Below, piece after piece: positions 29,397 through 39,870 of a DNA stretch of 64,000 bases. How positions within the stretch are numbered: the stretch's first letter is position 1; the number at the start of each line of letters is the position of its first letter. Made by a program: the position numbers and the translations under genes. The notes under the pieces are model-generated. The model was not told where the DNA came from and did not search any database. It saw only the letters and a list, made by a program, of their open reading frames with translations. Source of the DNA: Phellopilus nigrolimitatus (lineage: Eukaryota > Basidiomycota > Agaricomycetes > Hymenochaetales > Hymenochaetaceae). Location: contig JAJOHG010000049.1 of the NCBI GenBank assembly GCA_021029095.1, positions 124,001-188,000 on the forward strand, in the 5' to 3' direction.

Positions 29397-31895
29397 GTGA
29401 TCGGCGCGGGGTCAGGAGATACACACTCGCCGATATCTGCTCATCCGTATGAACCGCTTTTACACCCGCCGTCGGCGGTCTCTGAGTCCCGTCCCATCCC
29501 AAACAACCCGAACAACCCCGCCCTCGTCCAACGCCAGCCCATGACGCCACAGCAGGCCGCAGCACAGCACAAGGTCCGCCAGGCCAACTTTCTTCAGGGC
29601 CTCGCAAAAATAATGGCCACTCGGCACATGCCCCTTCCCTCTTCCATTTCTGGCATCGAGGCAGGTTATGATCCTGTGTCCTCGCCCTCGAACCCACCCC
29701 CGAATTCGGCGGAATTAGACTAGCCAGAAAGGACGTCGATCTCTACAAGCTTTGGCAGATTATCTTCACTGCAGGCGGTGCCGGCGAAATACAGCAGCAG
29801 AACGCGTGGCCTAATGTCCTTCACCATTTCAATCTTCCCGAATATCTCCCACACCCCCAGGAGAATGGCAATGTATCAACCGCAGTCGCTATCGCTCAGC
29901 TTTATTCCATCCTCCTCGGTCCTTTCAAAGAGATCTATTATAAAAACATACCAGACTCGCAGAAGCAGGCATTAATGCAACAAGGGAGACTTCCCATCGC
30001 CGCGTCTGCTGGGCCTGCTTCCTTTCACAGACATAATATGTCTCCACTTGGTACTGTAGGAAGCATGGCACAATCTCAGCCCCCAATCGGCGCGGAAGCC
30101 CTCGGCCATTCCTTCTCTGCAAGCAGCTCTGACTTTGATGTCGACAGTGAAGCTCGCAATAAACGAAAGTTAGACGAATATGAGGAGGGAAACGGCAAGC
30201 GGTCACGAAGGAAAACTGGTGTGTTTCAGCTTTGTCTTTCGGTACTCGGCTATTCTATACGTGTACTCATTGTAAATGACTTATACAGATTCCGAATCAC
30301 CTAACGCATCCGTAAGTCTCGGTCTTCCTGGTCTTATAGATATAAACATGACCATCATGTCGCATCTGTACAGCGTGGCGGCTCCGAAGCTGTTCCCAAC
30401 TCTCACGCGCCTACTTCTGCAATGGCTGCTACCCGAGTCAAACCATCGCGAAGAAAGATAGAATACGTCCCTCTTGCTCGAAAGGTCGAGACAGCAGGTG
30501 GTCGAGATGTCAATCACATTCAAAACGAGTTGACGCGGTTGTCCCGTGGACTGCCTGTGCGCGAAATAAACGAGTGGGGCAAAGTCTACGTCGACGCTCT
30601 GACCATGTCCCTCCGTTCGCATATTTTTGTTATTGGGCAATGCGAGGAGTTGCTGGACGAAGTCCTGGACTTGCTCGAGGAGCTTGCTTTTCCGTGCGAC
30701 TTGGACATTAACCCCCCCCCCCCCCCCCCCCCCCTGCTGCCTTTGCTACCCCTGCGCATGATGCAGAGCTTGTGACCAATCGCCAACTCGTGAGTCTCGC
30801 CCATGACGAGATTTCATATCCATTTGCGTCGGAGGGGAAGAATCAGGGCGACTTCGACGCGAGAGTCGCCGGCCCAATGCAGCGACGGGCAGATATCATC
30901 CGGTTGGCTCTTAACATTCTTCGTAATCTGAGCGCTGCATCCGATAATCAAGCGTTCATGGCCCGACACCCTATTCTTATCGACCTGTTGTTAAGCATCA
31001 CGTGTTTGCATTCGCCAGAGGGCCAGACCCCACGAGCGGCGTCTACTACTTTTTCTCTTCCAGACCTCATCGCGGTCCAGAAGGAGGTCCTCAGCATCTT
31101 TGTCAACTTGTCAGGTTCCGTCAACTTTCCCTCCGCATCGCCATCTCTGTCGTCCGAATGTGTAGAACAAAGAGCACGGCGCATAGTTGAATTGATTTCC
31201 TCTTACTTGGTCGATCCAGCTGAAACCCTTAATCCGTTTGCGTGGATAATGCAGTCCGGTCTTCCCTTACCTCCGCATCCGCGAGCGCCGTTGATGCAGC
31301 ATTGGAGGTGTTCACGCGCATCAGCCAGCCGGACTCGAACCGCAAGATCATTTCTAGCTCAGTGTCGCAGCAATGGCTGTGGCGCCTGTTCGAAGCGCTG
31401 GTCCATCGCCTGCCGTCGACCGACCACGACTACAAGCTCGTGATCCGCGAGGAGTCGTGGATGAGCTACCTCGAGAAGCTCGTCCTGGACCTTTACTCGC
31501 TCGCGTTCCTCATGCCGCCGGAGATGAAGCAGCGTGTCAAAGAAGACCGCTCGCTGAGCTTCGCGAAGGTCATGCTGCGTTTCGTGAAGCGCATCATGAG
31601 CGGCGGGCCCGCGCAGGCGGAGCTGCGCATGCACTTCGCGTCGTGCGCGCGGTGCGCGATCGAGACCATGAAGGTGATTGACGACGGGGACGACTCGTTT
31701 GACGCGTCGCAGCCGAACGTGCCGACGCTCTCGTTCGGTGTGGGCTACAGCGAGGTCGGAGACAAGAAGGTGGAAAAGTTATCACGGCAGCACTCCGTGA
31801 GTGAGCGCTCGCCTTTGTCGGTCCCGCTGGTGCGACAGGACCGGGCCAGCACTGGACTGCGAGTGGCCCATATGGAGAGCATCTTGCGGCCTTGA
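29397..31895 (+). pseudogene. SWI/SNF subunit SWI1 (ARID-domain) gene, frameshifted
   Basis: Order: AAAQHKVRQANFLQGLAKIM; after a frame change at about 29700 the ARID domain RKDVDLYKLWQIIFTAGGAG, NAWPNVLHHFNLPEYLP, VAIAQLYSILLGPFKEIYYK; nuclear-type KRKLDEYEEGNGKRSRRK; an intron 30219-30288; RRKIEYVPLARKVETAGGRD, INEWGKVYVDALTMSLRSH; a 23-nt C tract (30712-30734) at which the frame changes; FASEGKNQGDFDARVAGPMQ, RADIIRLALNILRNLSAASD; then another frame with YLEKLVLDLYSLAFLMPPEM to 31895. ARID/SWI1 proteins target chromatin remodelling. At least four frame changes suggest decay, but coverage is long, so this is the best-preserved of the mosaic genes. Confidence 0.72.
30712..30734 (+). repeat. 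Poly(C) tract, 23 nt
   Basis: An uninterrupted run of 23 C encodes prolines and lies exactly where the SWI1-like frame changes. Its true length may be uncertain. Confidence 0.9.
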
Positions 31896-32560
31896 GCCTG
31901 CACTTTCGGCAGATTCACCGCCACCGATGGATTCGCCTCCACTGGCACATGCGGCCCACCCGCGTGCACAAGCGCAAGCTCAGACGACGGCGTCTAGTCG
32001 TCGTTATGATCCACGGTTTGACGAGAGCCCGCACGGAGCAAGGGCGGAGCGAATAGATTGGGACAGGTTACGCATGGGCGCGAGTACTCGCGCAGGCTGA
32101 AGCTTAAGAGAGAGCAGCTTGAGGGCCAGACGTGTGGACCGGCTGAGTTGAGCAGAAGCGCGTCCGAATCGGGGAGAAGCGCGCTGCCTCCACCGTCGCC
32201 ACCGGCGAATTCGACGCGGTCGAACTCAGACTATCCGACTCAGTACCCACCGCCCGGTGCTCCTGAGGCGGCGGACAAGCGTCGTGGGCGGAAGCCGAAG
32301 GATGCGGACAGCATGAACATGCAAGGGCCGCCGACTCCCGTACCAAAGTCCGTCGTCCATGTCCCAGGCCGGCGAGAAGCGCAAGCGACGTGCTGGCGGC
32401 GGGCGGAAGCCGAAAGAGCCGCGGTCTTCGGCGAGCGCGACGCTGGTTGAGCACGTGAGCTCGCCGGGCTGCACGTGTGGTATGGAAATGGATGACGTAG
32501 TGCGTACAGCGCGCTGTACACACTACGTCATCCATGTCGAGACCTGCATCACGTGAAGTC
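31896..32560 (+). pseudogene. Unidentified coding-like remnant with AT-hook motifs
   Basis: Broken frames include KRRGRKPKDADSMNMQGPPT (about 32275-32335) and EKRKRRAGGGRKPKEPRSSA (about 32370-32430), two AT-hook-like R-G-R-K-P / G-R-K-P motifs expected of DNA-binding chromatin proteins. It could be the SWI1 3' end or another gene. Frames are interrupted repeatedly. Confidence 0.4.
32488..32533. repeat. 46-bp near-perfect palindrome
   Basis: Two 23-bp arms (TGGATGACGTAGTGCGTACAGCG and its complement with one mismatch) meet without a spacer. The arms contain GACGTA/TACGTC. It lies between the AT-hook remnant and the aldehyde dehydrogenase fragment. Confidence 0.85.
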
Positions 32561-32589
32561 CACTAAGGTTTTTAGGCACGTGGGCGAAG

Positions 32590-33250
32590 ACAGCGACATC
32601 CCGGGTGCGATCTAATGCGCTCACTGCGCTGCGCATGGCGCCGCTGATCGCGGAGGCTGGCTTCCCCCCGGGAGTCGTGAGCATCGTCAACGGATATGGA
32701 TACGACGCGGGCGCGGCGATTGCGGCGCACCCCCACATCGAGAAGGTCGCGTACACCGGGAGCACGCTCGTTGGGCGGTGGATCGCGGAGATTGCGTCGC
32801 AGACGAACCTGAAGAACGTGACGCTTGAGCTCGGCAGGAAGAGCCCGAATATCATTTTCGACAACGCGGATATCACGCAGGCCGTCAACTGGGCGGCGCA
32901 CGGCGTCTTGTACGTACTTGCCGATTATATTCTTGCATTTGCTGACCTTGGACAGCTGGAACCATGGCTACATCGTCTCGGGCCTCCCGGAGGGCGCGAC
33001 GCTGCAAAACGGCGGCGAGCGGCACGGCGAAAAGGGCTACTTCATCCAGCCGACGATCTTCACGGACACTCACCTGGAGATAAAGATCGTGCGCGAGATC
33101 TTTGGGCAGGTGGGCGTCGAGATCAAATTCTCGAGCGAGGAGGACGTGATCCGGCAGGCGAACGACTCGCAGTACGGGCTCGAAAAACATCAACCGGGCG
33201 CTGCGCGTCGCGCACAAGCTGCACGCGGGCGCGGCATGGGTGAAAGAAAA
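32590..33250 (+). pseudogene. Aldehyde dehydrogenase fragment lacking the catalytic cysteine
   Basis: [70 protein letters not shown], a probable intron to about 32955, then [57 protein letters not shown] and [17 protein letters not shown]. The order is that of NAD(P)-dependent ALDH. The general-base Glu (LELG) is present, but the segment that should hold the catalytic Cys is deleted between the two blocks, and GG of LELGGKSP is GR. It is a dead fragment. Confidence 0.85.
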
Positions 33251-33299
33251 GGTAAGTCTGTGTACATTTAAAAAAGCCCCAAACACTTATGCATAAACG

Positions 33300-33900
33300 G
33301 ACAGCGTGTGAAATGTGGGGATGGACCACGACGATCAATACGATCCGATGGACGACGCCTAGGATGAGCTCGAGCCTGTCCAGCAGCAGACACAACAGTG
33401 GACGGAGTGGGATGCGGCGGAATGGCAGAACGAGCTGCAGCAGCAAAGCGAGGCAGACCCGTACGTGTATCCGGAACCGGAGCCCGAGCCGGAGACATCG
33501 CACCACCTCGCGTGTGAGATGGTGTGCTACCTCTGGTTCTCTTCGTCGCTCAGGCCCAGAGCCGCAACCGCCTCCTGTCACCGTCGAGAATGCGAGCACG
33601 GGAGCGTCAGCGCGCCGCGTCTGCTGCCCGTCCAAATGCAAATGGGAACGGGAACTCAAACTCGGCCCCGACCTCCGTTTGCAGCTTGTCCGTGAAGCAA
33701 GTACGCCCAGCCGCTCGAGCAGCAACACCCGCAGCAATATCAACAACTACACACTCGGCCAAATGCATTTGTATCCCAGGAGGATGTGCAAACTCTGATT
33801 GGGCTCGACGCAAAGTTGGGTCCTGCACTGGGAGGTTATGAGGATGTCACTGCGACAGCGACTGGTATATCAGCTTCCGGGATGACAAATTAAGCAGATG
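33300..33900 (+). pseudogene. Unidentified Gln/Glu-rich remnant
   Basis: One frame reads MDHDDQYDPMDDA then stop, then VQQQTQQWTEWDAAEWQNEL and YPEPEPEPETSHH. A later frame reads FVSQEDVQTLIGLDAKLGPA and ends with TAA near 33892. It looks like a low-complexity nuclear protein remnant. The family is not recognised. Confidence 0.35.
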
Positions 33901-34568
33901 TCTATCGGGGCCAGACTGCCGTGGAAGCGCAGGTGCATTACAAAGCTGGTCCAGGAATGACGGCAGAGGCGAGATACTACTGTACGCAAATGTATACACA
34001 CTTGACAATGCAAGCCAGTATGCATTACGACCATTTAGCATGGGTGCTGCTTTGTCTACCTCTTCTCCCTGTGAAATATATGTAATATTAAATGAAATAA
34101 AATGCAACAATATGTATGAAACCCTTCCGCCAAATTCTGTGTTTTAGCAGAAGTTCGACTGTCCTGCCAGTGTGTGTTCCTTAGAGAAATAAATAGTTAA
34201 GAAAATAGAAGTAGTATGTAAACAACAAGTGATGTAGTAAAATTGCTTCATATTAATTGATACAACACCCCTTAACTCAAAAAAATTTGACATTAAGACA
34301 GAAACACTATATCCCTACCCATACCAGCAAAGAATTTGGATGGATGCATTACGGAAAGAAAGTCATGGGTGAAATTCAAAAGTGAGCATCGCTGAGGACC
34401 ATCACCGGAAAAAGCCGAGTGGTGGCTGTGAAGGAGTGTACAATCTTACTTCGGAACGCGCTCAATTTTGTACACTTTTTGTAATGAACACTGCCACATT
34501 TGCACAGCCACTGCTGGTGAAAACGCTCAGTTACAAAAAACGATTCTTCGTAAACTCAGTAATCGTAA
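33901..34568. other. AT-rich non-coding stretch
   Basis: I see no gene or repeat structure here until the copia A 3' end begins at about 34569. Confidence 0.4.
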
Positions 34569-34592
34569 CAGGCGTGTCAGATCAGGGGGGAG
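34569..34592 (+). mobile_element. Copia A 3' end remnant with polypurine tract
   Basis: ACAGGCGTGTCAGATCAG followed by GGGGGAG matches the last internal bases of the full element (44483-44506). Confidence 0.8.
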
Positions 34593-34870
34593 TATTGGAT
34601 ATAGTATGATCTTGGACACTTTTATTCCTTTTATTATTTTGCGTACCGGGTGACTTGAACTCCTGACTTGTTGTTCTGCGTCACCTGACATGTTGATGTA
34701 TTATGTAATGCTTCCCTTGAAGCGGCAGAGTCCATGGATGGTGCTCTCTATCTTTTGCACTCATCCATTGGACTCAGGCATGTTTAGTTTCCATAATATA
34801 TAATCTTTTGCACTCATCCATTGGACTCAGGTCACTGTCTGTGTTTGTTGTGAGACCACTCCGCCTCACA
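34593..34870 (+). mobile_element. Copia A LTR (left of inverted pol segment 1)
   Basis: Same 278-bp LTR in forward orientation, joined at 34871 to reverse-oriented pol sequence. Confidence 0.9.
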
Positions 34871-37170
34871 GAATGATGATGCGCACATCGTCGCGTCAGT
34901 AGACCCAAATGCTGTTGTCGCAGCGAACCAAGGAGAAGCCCATGCCCTTCAACACAGAGTCGAGTTTCTTGTGCCATTGGCGCCCAGCCTGCTTCAAGCC
35001 ATAGATTGCCTTAGCAAGCTTAAGCACAAAGCCGGCGCCATAGTACTCCTCAAACCCTTCTGGCTGATCCATGTAGACGTCATGATCCAAGTCACCATTG
35101 AGGAACGCAGTGGAGATGTCAATGCTGAACAACTCCAGGTCCTCAACTGCAGCCAAGGCCAGTATAGCGCGAAGTGCAGCCCACTTGGCAGTAGGAGCAA
35201 ACACCTGTGCAAACTCTAAGCCAGGGCGCTGTGAGTAACCCTTTGCCACTAATCGCGCCTTATGCCTGTCCACTGAGCCATCTGCCTTGCGCTTGAGTTT
35301 GAACACCCACCGACAGCCAATGGTCTTACGACCAGAAGGAAGTCTGACTGGGGTGAAGGTGCCATTCTCAACAAGACTGATAAACTCGTCCATTGCAGCC
35401 TGTTCCCAGAGGGAAGCGTCAGGACGTCCCTTGATGTCTCTCCAGTGTACTGGCTCAGGACCATACTGGGTGCGCACCTCCGCAGAGAAGACATGCTCAA
35501 AGCAGTTTGTAGACTTCAACACATGATTGTGTGCATCCTCAAAACTGATGTAGCAGTCCTCAAGTGCCGCATTTGCCCCAAAGTCCATAAGCCCAGCAAA
35601 CATAAGCGCCTCAGCCTGCATCTCATCCTCAGACATGATGTCTAACTCGTCACTGCGCTCAATCACAGGCTCAGGTGTAGGTGCTGCTGCTGGTGCTGGT
35701 GCAGCTGGAGCCCTAGGAATGCGACGACCTGGATAATCTGCAAGTGGATTAATCACTGCATCTCTGTACCCATGCAAGGGACGCGGCTGAGGGCGCCAGG
35801 ACGTTGAAGGCCAAGAAGGCACTTCAGGTGCAGGTGTAGACTCAGGTGCAGAGGTAGGAGCAGGTGGTTCCTTGGGTCGTTTCGCAGGTGGAGGGTGAGC
35901 AGAAGGAGAAGACACAGGAGGGTCAGGAGGGACATCAGATGGAGCTCGCTCGCGCTTTACAGCAGGCCGAGTTGGAGTCACCGGAGGTGGTGCAGGACGA
36001 AAAGGAGGAGTGACTGGAGCTGGTGGGGGACGAGGAGGAGGAGTGGCAGGACGAGGAGGAGGAGCTGATGGATTAGCAGGGAGAAGAAGTGGCGGAACAT
36101 CATCCACATCGCCATCTCCCCCTTGTTCCGGCACAGCTGTAGCCTCTGGAGGAGTTGGAACCCTTAAATCAACAGGAGACCTGGTATTTCCAGGGAACAC
36201 GCGCTCATCAAACTGAGCAGAGTCACTAATGACCTCTTTGCGCGTTATGGAGTTCCAGAATATCCAGCCTTTGTAGTTCTCAGGGTAACCAATGAAGGAG
36301 CATTTCTGCGTGTGTGACTGGAGCTGTTTGCGCATATCTTTCTTGACATGCACATAGGAGGTGCAGCCAAATACTCGAAAATGCGACACATCCGGCTTGG
36401 AATTGTGCCACAGCTCATAGGGCGTCTTGCCCTGGACAGCAGAAGTTGGAGAGCAATTGTGTACATGAACAAAAGCATTGACCGCATCCCACCAGAAACT
36501 GGCAGGTAGGTGTGCTTCGTTCAGCATAGTAGTAATGCCCTCAGCCAAAGTGCGATTTGCGCGCTCAGCTACTCCATTCTGGTGGGGTTCATCACGAACA
36601 GTGTGTTGCCGGTGAATCCCTTCAGAAATGCAGAATTGCTCCCATGCCTTGGGCATGTACTCTCCTCCCTTGTCATCGCACGTCGCTTTGATCTTCAGGT
36701 TGAGCTGGTTCTCTGCATGTGCTTTGTAGCGCTTGAAAGCGTCAAATGCATCGCTTTTCTTCTTAAGGGGTATGACTCCCCAGCGCCGACTGTAATCATC
36801 AATGAATGTGATCCAGTAACGATAACCATGCCGAGTTTGAACTGGCAGAGGGCCATGCACATCAGAGTGGACCAGATGCAACAGACCAGTAGAACGATGG
36901 GATGCAAGTCTTGAGACATTCGACCTATGCTGCTTGCCTGCAATGCAAGGCTCGCAGATTGGGTCAGGCGACTCCATAGACTTCACAATAATCCCCTTAA
37001 CCATGTCATGATCGATCAGTCTCTTGACATCCCCATGATTCAAATGCGCAAAACGACGATGCCAGAGCGTTAAGTCGAGTGGACAGGTGCTAACCATGCC
37101 AGAGAATTGGGTCATGGGCACAACTTGTCCATTGAGGAACGCGGCGTAGTTGGTGTTGATTGCAGCAGTG
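34871..37170 (-). mobile_element. Inverted copia A pol segment 1 between two forward LTRs
   Basis: The 2300-bp reverse-oriented segment has one open frame (37121-34896, 741 codons) covering GAG-pre-integrase (LTLWHRRFAHLNHGDVKRLI), integrase core (HSDVHG, DDKGGEY, GVAERAN) and the first part of reverse transcriptase up to SIWVY, before the YVDD motif. It lacks gag, protease, RNase H, primer-binding site and polypurine tract. Transcription from the flanking forward LTRs would yield antisense pol RNA. The same left junction (CTCACA then GAATGATG) recurs at 51896/51897. Confidence 0.9.
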
Positions 37171-37448
37171 TATTGGATATAGTATGATCTTGGACACTTT
37201 TATTCCTTTTATAATTTTGCGTACCAGGTGACTTGAACTCCTGACTTGTTGTTCTGCGTCACCTGACATGTTGATGTATTATGTAATGCTTCCCTTGAAG
37301 CGGCAGAGTCCATGGATGGTGCTCTCTATCTTTTGCACTCATCCATTGGACTCAGGCATGTTTAGTTTCCATAATATATTATCTTTTGCACTCATCCATT
37401 GGACTCAGGTCACTGTCTGTGTTTGTTGTGAGACCACTCCGCCTCACA
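37171..37448 (+). mobile_element. Copia A LTR (5' LTR of deletion derivative copy 2)
   Basis: Forward 278-bp LTR between the inverted pol segment and derivative copy 2. Confidence 0.9.
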
Positions 37449-38693
37449 CCGTTCTCCCTCTGTGTCGCGTTTTGCGCGGTTTGCCAGCTCTGGTACCTGA
37501 CAGTTCAGACCCATTTCATTCCATTTGGTTGTTGTTGGATCAGATAGTCTATTGGTTGTGAAGCTCGACTGCAGGGCCTTAGTTTGCCCTTTGTGACGCT
37601 CTTTTGAGTGTTTACTTAAGCCTAGAGCCTCTCTCAACCAGCGGTGCCTGCGGAGTCTTAACAGACTGACAGACCAGCACTGTCTTGCGATGATTCTGTG
37701 TATACCTCGATCATTTTGGGTGTTTGGAATCTGTTTAACTTGTATTGACCTGATATCTGCAAATCGCGTAATTCGGCTTGTACACGTTTTTGGCCATCAC
37801 GCTCCAACCGCTTGTCCGTTTGATCCCCAACTTCGCACTCTCACTCGCACCACCATCGTCTACCATCGCTCCCATCGCCATGTCCGCATCTACCACCTCC
37901 GACTCGCAATCGACATTTTCCTTCGCTAAGCTCAATGACAGCAACTATGCGACATGGAAACTCGAAATGCGAGCTGCTCTCCAAGCCAAGACTCTCTGGC
38001 GCATCGCTTCTGGCATTGCGACGAAACCATCAAAGGCAGAGGAGCAGGAGGCATGGGAGGAGAAATCGGAGCAAGCAGCCGGTTTCATCTACGGAAAACT
38101 CGAGCATGGCATGCAGATCCTGGTTCAGGACGATTTGGGTAACCCAGTGGAGATGCTGAAGAAGCTGAAGGAGCTCAACCAGCAGGACAATGCGGCGTCG
38201 CGTTTTATTGCCTATGACGAGTTCTTCAGCATTGCCAAAGCTGAAGACGAGTCGCTCACTGCACTCACTGCTCACGTTGAGGAGTCGTTGCACAAGCTCA
38301 GGAATGCACGCAGCTCTAAGCTCACCCTTGAGAAGTTTGAGGATGAGCTTGCGTCCATATTGAGAGAGACCGCTCAATCCGATCCCTATCCCTATCTCAG
38401 CGCCAGTACATCACTGACTTACTTGAGCGCTTTGAAATGGCTGGATGCGGCGAGGTTTCCACTCCACTACCAGAAGGCCATCGTCTCAGCAAGTCCATGG
38501 GTCCCCTCACTCCAGAAGAGATCGCATTCATGAAGACTGTCCCCTACAGGCAGCTGATTGGTGCACTCATGTATCTGGCTGTGGCAACGCGTCCTGACAT
38601 CTCCTATGCGGTTGGACTTCTTGCGCGCTTCAGTTCTAATCCTGGTCCTGCTCACTGGAAGGCTGCTAAGCACTTGTGTCGTTACCTTCAAGG
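37449..38693 (+). mobile_element. Copia A deletion derivative, copy 2 (3'-truncated)
   Basis: Nearly the same sequence as copy 1: no primer-binding site, gag ORF 37778-38533 and the same GCGTCCAT junction. It stops at TACCTTCAAGG where the 5' LTR of the full-length element begins. RNase H is missing. Confidence 0.9.
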
Positions 38694-38971
38694 TATTGGA
38701 TATAGTATGATCTTGGACACTTTTATTCCTTTTATTATTTTGCATACCGGGTGACTTGAACTCCTGACTTGTTGTTCTGCGTCACCTGACATGTTGATGT
38801 ATTACATAATGCTTCCCTTGAAGCGGCAGAGTCCATGGATGGTGCTCTCTATCTTTTGCACTCATCCATTGGACTCAGGCATGTTTAGTTTCCATAATAT
38901 ATTATCTTTTGCACTCATCCATTGGACTCAGGTCACTGTCTGTGTTTGTTGTGAGACCACTCCGCCTCACA
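38694..38971 (+). mobile_element. 5' LTR of full-length copia A
   Basis: 278 bp. Differs from the 3' LTR (44507) at about three positions (gcata/gcgta; acataa/atgtaa). Confidence 0.93.
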
Positions 38972-38988
38972 GGTTATGAGCCTTGCGC
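38972..38988 (+). promoter_or_regulatory. Primer-binding site of copia A
   Basis: GGTTATGAGCCTTGCGC directly follows the LTR. It is complementary to the initiator tRNA-Met anticodon arm, implying priming by a cleaved half-tRNA as in Drosophila copia. Confidence 0.8.
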
Positions 38989-39870
38989 TGTAACTTCACA
39001 ACAACGTTCAGTACACCGTCGACAACATCCTCCTTGATTTTCGTTCAAATCGGAGTTGATCTGGTCCCTCTGGAAGAGTTTTTGGCAACTGCAAAGTTCT
39101 GGCTGTTCGGATTGGGCTGTAATCGCAGGGTTGGGTTCTGTGGTGTGTCCGTCGTCTTTGTGTCGATTTTCGTGCCGCCATTCGCACTTCCTGGCACTCT
39201 ACACCCCTCTGCATCCACATCCATCCTTATCATCCTCTCATCTGCACTCTCTGCTTTTCGTCTCATCGCTCGAAATCGGCTGGACGGATCGTGCTGAAAC
39301 TTCGCACGTCGTCTTGTACCTCTGGTCCCACTCATTGTACCGACTTGTGGCCGATTCGACTTCGTTTTGAGGGTGCTGCATCAATTTCGACTTTTGCAGT
39401 CTCTATCTGTCTGTTTGTCTGCTCCCTGCATCGTTTCTGCATAGCGGACTCAGTTCTTGCTCGATCGCTCTGCGATTTCACACACGTGCTCGTGTTCACG
39501 TCGTCTCGGTGTGTGTTGATTTGCGTCTCAATCGCTCCACCCGTTCCCTCTCTGTGTCGCGTTTTTGCGCGGTTTGCCAGCTCTGGTACCTGACAGTTCA
39601 GACCCATTCCATTTGATTTGGTTGTTGTTGGATCAGATAGTCTATTGGTTGTGAAGCTCGACTGCAGGGCCTTAGTTTGCCCTTTGTGACGCTCTTTTGA
39701 GTGTTTACTTAAGCCTAGAGCCTCTCTCATCCAGCGGTGCCTGCGGAGTCTTAACAGACTGACAGACCAGCACTGTCTTGCGACGATTCTGTGTATACAT
39801 TGATCATTTTGGGTGTTTGGAATCTGTTTGGCTTGTATTGACCTGATATCTGCAAATCGCGTAATTCGGC

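Noticed and set aside
34896..37121. 741-codon minus-strand ORF as an independent gene
   Set aside because: It is an uninterrupted but partial copy of copia A pol in reverse orientation, lacking start context, protease and the RT active site.
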